Shown here in pieces: positions 7,546-10,866 of a stretch of DNA of 10,866 nt. Numbering within the stretch: the stretch's first letter is position 1; the number at the start of each line of letters is the position of its first letter. The notes below the pieces were generated by a model. It saw only the letters and a program-made list of their open reading frames with translations. It was not told the origin of the DNA and did not search any database. Source of the DNA: Thiodiazotropha sp037382065 (GTDB lineage: Bacteria > Pseudomonadota > Gammaproteobacteria > Chromatiales > Chromatiaceae). The position numbers and the translations under genes were made by a program. Where the stretch lies: NCBI GenBank assembly GCA_037382065.1, contig JARRQF010000104.1, positions 1-10,866 of the forward strand, written 5' to 3'.

Positions 7546-8358
7546 TTAGGTAAGTAAATGCGTCCCCTTTTTTAGAAAACGATTTTTAAAGCGTTGCGCG
7601 CCCATGCCTATCAAACCCAATCCCATCAAGAGATAAGTGGCCGGTTCAGGCACCGAGGTGGAAGGCAGATTCGAGGTTACTGAAGTCAGATCTACATCAA
7701 CTTGGTAGTGCCAATGGTTGCCCTCATTGTCTTGAAACGAGAGTGAGTTGTCATTCGAATGAACTGGATAGGTGTGCTCAGTAGCAAACCATTGGGAAAA
7801 ATCCTCGTAGGACCCTGTACTGGATCGAGGCACAGGGGGGAAGAGATAAAGATTGATCCCACCGTTGGACGCGAGCCCTCCCATATACAGATAAGAGTTC
7901 ATGGGCTCTTCTTCATAGTTATTACTTGATGGATCTAGTATGTATGAGAGGTTACCTCCGAAATCTCCCGAACCTACTAATCTCGGGTCACCTTCTTCGA
8001 AGCTCATGCCTGTACCAGCCACTACCTCTGCATAATAATCAATACGAAAGTCTCTTCCGTTTTCGTCCACCTGACCTCCAGCATATTCCCTGGTGGTGCC
8101 ATCAGGCCGTTCTACACGAGAAACTTGATCATCTACTAGAAAGATATAGGTCACAGGATCACTCATAGAGGCGCCGGTAATTTCACGGTATGCCTCAGCA
8201 CCGCTCATTTCGCGGTCACTACCACCAGCTCGGTCTACATACATGAATCGATCGACCGTACCCTCGTAGGTATAATATAGAGGGACAGCCTGAGCGACAC
8301 TTGCACCCACCAAAACCAGTAAACCCATCGACAGGTTGAAACGATTAAATTGCTTCAT
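7546..8358 (-). CDS. PEP-CTERM sorting domain protein, secreted
   Basis: A 270-residue exported protein. An N-terminal signal peptide (MKQFNRFNLSMGLLVLVGAS then VAQA) predicts cleavage after residue 24. The mature part is acidic, Gly/Ser/Asn-rich and includes a typical DPVTYIFLVDDQV stretch near 67-79. The C-terminus has the tripartite sorting signal: PEP at 237-239, hydrophobic helix YLLMGLGLIGMG, then basic RFKNR. Family knowledge: such proteins are processed by an exosortase (EpsH-type), usually in exopolysaccharide or biofilm contexts; no exosortase gene is in the window. The tail runs about ten residues past the basic cluster, longer than usual. AAGGAG nine bases upstream supports the start. 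It has cysteine-free sequence and no enzyme motif; its specific role is unknown. Confidence 0.93.
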   Translation of the reverse strand: MKQFNRFNLSMGLLVLVGASVAQAVPLYYTYEGTVDRFMYVDRAGGSDREMSGAEAYREITGASMSDPVTYIFLVDDQVSRVERPDGTTREYAGGQVDENGRDFRIDYYAEVVAGTGMSFEEGDPRLVGSGDFGGNLSYILDPSSNNYEEEPMNSYLYMGGLASNGGINLYLFPPVPRSSTGSYEDFSQWFATEHTYPVHSNDNSLSFQDNEGNHWHYQVDVDLTSVTSNLPSTSVPEPATYLLMGLGLIGMGAQRFKNRFLKKGTHLLT

Positions 8359-8444
8359 TGGATTACGCTCCTTGTTTATTGTTAATTATTCGCAGTTTAA
8401 TTAAGCAATAGTCGTACCATTAATAAATTTTGTACTATTTCAGT

Positions 8445-8509
8445 ATATTGTTAGCCCTAACATTTTGGCTATGTAAAAAATCTCGACATCAATCTTTGGT
8501 TCTGCACAA
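8445..8509 (+). repeat. 65-bp direct repeat, copy 1
   Basis: Matches 8603-8667 at 62 of 65 positions without gaps, in the same orientation, with a period of 158 bases. It opens with a short imperfect palindrome, GTTAG-CC-CTAAC, and ends with TTTGGTTCTGCACAA. The spacer between copies holds matching CACACAC and GTGTGTG tracts around CCAC-GCAG-TGG, which could fold into a hairpin. Confidence 0.9.
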
Positions 8510-8602
8510 AGCCTCACACACGATCAGCAAAAACCACGCAGTGGTGTGTGTAGAAGAGTTGCAGATTGGCAATATGTCCAAGTCCAGTAAAGGCAATGCC
8601 GA

Positions 8603-8667
8603 ATATTGTTAGCCCTAACATTTTAGCTATGTAAAAAGTCTCGACATCAATCTTTGGTTCTCCACAA
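8603..8667 (+). repeat. 65-bp direct repeat, copy 2
   Basis: The second copy of the direct repeat; it differs from copy 1 by G to A in the ttttGgct part, A to G after the A-run, and G to C near the end. All three differences are substitutions, so the duplication is either fairly recent or under constraint. No open frame spans it. Confidence 0.9.
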
Positions 8668-8707
8668 CACCTGAGCGGGGCTTGTTACCATTCATCCAGT
8701 TTGCACG

Positions 8708-8729
8708 AAAAACCCTGCCATTCAGGGCA
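8708..8729 (-). terminator. Possible minus-strand intrinsic terminator
   Basis: Read on the minus strand: GCCCTG-AATGG-CAGGG followed by TTTTT. It would stop transcription entering from the AlpA side. No intact minus-strand gene lies just upstream of it, so it may be the leftover of a lost gene. Its stem and loop resemble the operon terminator at 7518-7538. Confidence 0.45.
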
Positions 8730-8777
8730 AGGATGGATAGCGCGGGCACGCCAGCATCCTGTTAGGACGGTGTCTGC

Positions 8778-8845
8778 TCTATTTTCTTTAAAATCAGAAA
8801 CCTGTTATTAGAATGGAGCGATCAACTGATCTTTTTAGGTTGAAC
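8778..8845 (+). repeat. 68-bp dispersed repeat, copy B
   Basis: 60 of 68 bases match the reverse complement of 2951-3018. In the frame that is open in copy A this copy reads SIFFKIRNLLLEWSDQLIFLG and then a stop; in another frame both copies start MERSTD. Shared readable frames suggest a piece of a once-coding sequence. Confidence 0.85.
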
Positions 8846-8917
8846 GGCATCGACGTCGATAAGGCACGGCGCGACTTGGCGTCCGAGATCTTTCCAGACT
8901 GGGATGGTAAGCAGTAG
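8813..8917 (+). pseudogene. 34-codon fragment, unrecognised
   Basis: ATG 8813 to TAG 8917 reads MERSTDLFRLNGIDVDKARR, then DLASEIFPDW and a short tail. The residue mix looks like a real protein, but the frame is very short and begins inside repeat copy B. The copy A equivalent starts MERSTDFFRFN and diverges where the repeat ends. Most likely it is a truncated N-terminus of a lost gene; I cannot name the family. Confidence 0.25.
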
Positions 8918-8934
8918 TTTGCTGTGTCGGAGGG

Positions 8935-8966
8935 GCCTGGAACTTTCACATGTGAAAGTTCTAGGC
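8935..8966. promoter_or_regulatory. 32-bp near-perfect palindrome
   Basis: A 22-bp perfect palindrome at 8940-8961 (core CTTTCACATGTGAAAG), extended to 32 bp with a single G-T pair. No T-run follows, so it is not a standard terminator. It lies 128 bases before the AlpA-type gene. Its two-fold symmetry without a loop suits binding by a dimeric regulator, or an origin-associated site. The function is inference. Confidence 0.55.
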
Positions 8967-9050
8967 AGAAAGATAAGGCAAGTTTTCTTACTTTTACACC
9001 CCAAAAGGGCAACTTGAGCGCTCTGCTTTAAGCCCTAACAGATTAAGAAT

Positions 9051-9088
9051 ATCCCCATCGTATTAGCAATATCCAAGAAGATGGGGAT
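9051..9088 (+). promoter_or_regulatory. Hairpin masking the AlpA ribosome site
   Basis: ATCCCCATC (9051-9059) is the exact complement of GATGGGGAT (9080-9088), with a 20-base loop. The right arm contains GGGGA (9083-9087), the only good ribosome site for ATG 9094, six bases away. Folding would hide it and lower translation. The stem could also be an operator for the AlpA-type protein itself. Confidence 0.5.
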
Positions 9089-9093
9089 TTCGA

Positions 9094-9312
9094 ATGAACA
9101 GCTCACAAAATATCAAGATTGGTTTAGACCATACCAACGCAGAGTTACGGCTCCTTACTATCCGAGAAGTAACTGACTTGCTCCAGATTTCTCATGTCAC
9201 CCTCAATCGCCTTTCAAAAAAAGGCGACTTTCCTCGCCCGGTAAGAGTGTCTCGCCAAGTTCGTTACAGAGCCACAGAAGTTCGGGACTGGATACAGAAG
9301 AACCAGCATTAA
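9094..9312 (+). CDS. AlpA-type small helix-turn-helix regulator
   Basis: A 72-residue DNA-binding protein of the AlpA / excisionase-like MerR-fold group (COG3311-type). Seen: LLTIREVTDLLQISHVTLNR at about 20-39 forms the helix-turn-helix; it is followed by the wing GDFPRPVRVSRQVRYRATEV and the end phrase RDWIQ, all typical. In known cases such proteins activate excision genes or regulate mobile-element modules. Here it precedes a plasmid replication gene by 219 bases on the same strand, so it probably regulates that module. ATG 9094 has GGGGA six bases upstream within a hairpin. No integrase is visible nearby. Confidence 0.9.
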   Translation: MNSSQNIKIGLDHTNAELRLLTIREVTDLLQISHVTLNRLSKKGDFPRPVRVSRQVRYRATEVRDWIQKNQH

Positions 9313-9531
9313 AACAACAAACCCGGCACTGGGCCGGGTCTGGTAAGCGGTTGTTGAATGCTGATGAGTTGGCGCTCCGCAAAGCATTCAGCACATGGCT
9401 TGGGAAGCCAATGCGTATAAATAATGTACGCCATAAGTTAGCTATCTGCAACCTTGCTCGCTGGGAATTCCAGTTCAAGGTGACTTTCGACTTCCCGTGG
9501 CCGCTCAGAATCAAGCGAAGGGAAGGGTACA
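9313..9531 (+). promoter_or_regulatory. Spacer with two inverted repeats before rep
   Basis: ACCCGGC-ACTGG-GCCGGGT (9321-9339), flanked by CAACAA (9315-9320) and TTGTTG (9351-9356), could end the AlpA transcript, although no T-run follows. A second inverted repeat, TGAATGCT (9355-9362) and AGCATTCA (9383-9390), follows. In ColE2-type plasmids this position carries the leader and antisense RNA controlling rep; I see no promoter clear enough to claim that here. Confidence 0.35.
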
Positions 9532-10467
9532 TTGAAAGTAGCAGTTTCCACTGCCGATTCCGGTCGGTATTTTCAACAAGGTACGGCACTCCACCGGATT
9601 TTATCGGAAGCACCATACTTACCGCGATGCAGTGACAATAAGACGGCTGCTAGGATCAGGCCCCGCGAGTATGCCATCCGCTATCCCTATATGCAGGTCA
9701 ATCGTCCAGGCATGGTTTCCTGGTTGGTCTTCGACCTCGATCACTCCAACCCGTTAATCTGGGAGGACGAAGGACTCCCCGCTCCCAATATCATCGTCAG
9801 TAACCGCAAGAATGGTCACCCGCACCTTTATTACGCCATTCCCCCTGTTTGCACAACCGAAAACGCCCGCTCCAAGCCTATCGCCTTCATGAAAGCCGTA
9901 TACGAGGCTATGGCGGCCCGGTTGTGCGCTGATCCGTCCTACAGCGGTCCGGTCGCAAAAACACCGGGGCATCCGTGGTGGAATACTTGGGAGATCCACC
10001 ATTCAATCTATGATCTGGGCGAACTGGCCGATTACGTTGATTTGGCTGTTAAGCCCTTGTGGAGCTCTGGCCCCAACCTTGATGCCGTGGCGCACTCACG
10101 GCATTGCCTGTTGTTCGAGGAGCTGCGTTTCTACGCTTATTCAATCGTCAACCGTGAACGTGAGCAGGGGAACTTTGGTTCCTTTAACCGGCTGTTGGAA
10201 GCCTACGCCTTTAATAAGAACAATTTCAGGCTTCGTGGCTTTGACATGAATCTAACAGCAGCACAGGTCAAAGCCACGGTCAAAAGCGTCGCCAGATGGA
10301 CGTGGGACCGCTATACCGGCTCCAGTCTATGCCATCGGGGGATGATGCGACTTGATAGCTCCCTACCGCTGCGAGAACGTCAGAGATTGTCGGCCAAGCG
10401 TACTCATGAGGTTCGCCAGAAGTCCACGGAATCACGGATACGGGCTGCTTATTGCAACAGGGCTTGA
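9532..10467 (+). pseudogene. ColE2-type plasmid replication initiator, C-terminus shifted out of frame
   Basis: 311 residues of a Rep/replicase-family protein, which in known plasmids primes and starts replication at a short origin. Seen: SWLVFDLDH at 63-71 with the acidic FDLD motif, APNIIVSNRKNGHPHLYYAI at 84-103, KTPGHPWWNTWEIHH at 143-157, LGELADYVDL at 162-171, and a PriCT-like region about 193-260. The expected C-terminal origin-binding helix-turn-helix is absent: the frame ends at YCNRA-stop, while the helix-turn-helix is encoded directly downstream in the -1 frame. A one-base deletion near 10445-10450 explains this. No canonical slippery heptamer is present, so programmed shifting is unlikely. 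The start is TTG 9532 with GGAAGGG upstream; no better ATG exists. The protein is probably non-functional. Confidence 0.85.
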
Positions 10468-10665
10468 AGCTTACTCAAACAGCCATAGCAAAGCTCGCCA
10501 AGCTATCCAGACAAACGGTGGCAAAGTATCGCTATATCTGCAACGAAGTCTCCGAAAGCTCAACGTATGTCATCAACTTAGATGAGGTTGTTATGGCCCC
10601 CAAAGCTGTTAAGCATGGTGTACATCAGATACCTGCCCCTCGCAGGGGCCGACAAGAATCGTCCC
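10449..10665 (+). pseudogene. Out-of-frame helix-turn-helix C-terminus of the replication initiator
   Basis: Reading the -1 frame from TTA 10449 gives LLQQGLKLTQTAIAKLAKLS, then RQTVAKYRY: a classic helix-turn-helix of the kind that ends ColE2-type Rep proteins. VKHGVHQI appears near 10607-10630, a phrase I associate with Rep C-termini. It joins smoothly to SRIRAA of the upstream frame. The frame runs on to a stop at 10787, inside the terminal repeat, so the repeat may also have replaced the last natural codons. An independent TTG start at 10452 is possible but has no ribosome site. Confidence 0.75.
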
Positions 10666-10796
10666 TCCTAGTGTGGTGCTTCATACAAATTGACGATTAT
10701 AGAAGCCTGCTCAGGCCAGGAGACAAGGCGCAATGCGCAGGGAATGGTCGCCCTTTTCAAGCATTGCAACGCAGTATCCTGGCCTGAGCAGGCTTC
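10666..10796 (+). repeat. Right copy of long inverted repeat with 95-bp palindromic core
   Basis: 10666-10782 is the inverted copy of 1-118. The core 10702-10796 has perfect 19-bp arms, GAAGCCTGCTCAGGCCAGG and CCTGGCCTGAGCAGGCTTC, around 57 bases. Each arm is itself a small hairpin (GCCTG-CT-CAGGC), so the unit looks like two REP-like hairpins facing each other, as in a BIME. Inside the loop GCAATGC pairs with GCATTGC. The 36 bases at 10666-10701 lie outside the palindrome but belong to the repeat. Confidence 0.85.
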
Positions 10797-10866
10797 CCTT
10801 CGGGCGAGACGCTAAGCGGTCATCCGCGTTGTTGCGCGCCTTGGAAAGGGAGAAGCCATTCCCGGC
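10797..10866 (+). repeat. Diverged partial copy of the repeat core
   Basis: 10826-10866 (GCGTTGTTGCGCGCC then TTGGAAAGGGAGAAGCCATT) resembles the left copy's GCGTTGCAATGC then TTGAAAAGGGCGAGCCATT, in the same orientation as that left copy. It is more diverged and runs off the window. Tandem and inverted copies here suggest a repeat cluster. Confidence 0.5.

Larger units (their letters stand above)
8359..9093. other. 735-bp gene-free region rich in repeats and remnants
   Basis: Between the divergent PEP-CTERM and AlpA-type genes there is no convincing complete gene. The region is A/T-rich next to the PEP-CTERM start, which should hold that gene's promoter, although I could not fix the hexamers. 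It then contains a 65-bp direct repeat pair, a minus-strand terminator, copy B of the 68-bp repeat, a 34-codon remnant, a 32-bp palindrome and a hairpin at the AlpA ribosome site; each has its own entry. The 10-base string agccctaaca occurs three times (8453, 8611, 9031), twice within the direct repeats. Confidence 0.6.

Noticed and set aside
8430..8612. 60-codon plus-strand frame in the direct repeat region
   Set aside because: It covers one repeat unit and the spacer, lacks a ribosome site and is not preserved as a frame in the second copy.
8445..8667. CRISPR-like repeat pair
   Set aside because: Only two copies, a 65-base unit with a 93-base spacer, and no cas genes.
8450..9040. GTTAG / CTAAC motifs repeated three times, suggestive of integron attC cassettes
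   Set aside because: The junction reads GTTAGCC, which does not fit the GTTRRRY core, the units lack the paired inner sites of attC, no cassette genes lie between them and no integron integrase is present.
9203..9616. 137-codon minus-strand frame across the AlpA-rep spacer
   Set aside because: It overlaps both recognised plus-strand genes, has no recognisable motif and no good ribosome site.
10447..10453. Programmed -1 ribosomal frameshift in the rep gene
   Set aside because: The overlap sequence GCTGCTTATTG has no X-XXY-YYZ slippery heptamer and no clear downstream stimulator; a simple one-base deletion is the easier explanation.
10633..10652. GCCCCTCGCAGGGGC hairpin as rep terminator
   Set aside because: The stem is only five pairs and no T-run follows; it lies inside the out-of-frame remnant of the rep coding sequence.

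Overview
This window reads as gammaproteobacterial chromosome that runs into a decayed plasmid-like module. The taxonomic call is an inference from gene content: an mnmG-rsmG pair, a MoxR / DUF58 / TgpA-type transglutaminase operon and a PEP-CTERM protein. An environmental, possibly sulfur-oxidising or symbiotic lineage would fit, but the sequence does not fix the genus.

Layout, left to right. (1) 1-118 is one arm of a repeat whose inverted, nearly identical copy lies at 10666-10782. (2) 200-2718, minus strand: rsmG and mnmG, overlapping by one base; together they modify 16S rRNA and tRNA. The parA/parB genes that often follow rsmG are not in the window; the repeat comes instead. (3) 2719-3572: a long, mostly non-coding stretch between divergent genes. 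It holds a possible mnmG leader ORF, small decayed reading frames, one copy of a 68-bp repeat and an inverted repeat over the likely promoter of the next operon. (4) 3573-7421, plus strand: MoxR ATPase, DUF58 protein and multi-membrane-segment transglutaminase, all overlapping and surely one operon. It ends in one or two terminator hairpins. (5) 7546-8358, minus strand: a secreted protein with an exosortase (PEP-CTERM) sorting signal, convergent with the operon. (6) 8359-9093: 735 bp of repeats, palindromes and remnants. (7) 9094-10665, plus strand: an AlpA-type small DNA-binding protein and a ColE2-type plasmid replication initiator whose C-terminal DNA-binding helix-turn-helix is displaced into another frame by an apparent one-base deletion. 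(8) 10666-10866: the right-hand repeat, containing a 95-bp long palindrome, then a diverged partial copy.

The most notable structure is the nesting of two inverted repeat pairs: an outer pair of about 117 bp at the window edges and an inner pair of 68 bp (2951-3018 and 8778-8845) bracketing the MoxR operon plus the PEP-CTERM gene. The right third looks like the remnant of an integrated plasmid or satellite. No integrase, CRISPR array, tRNA or rRNA gene was found. I do not see a convincing new defence or metabolic system; the novelty lies in the repeat architecture and the broken replication module.
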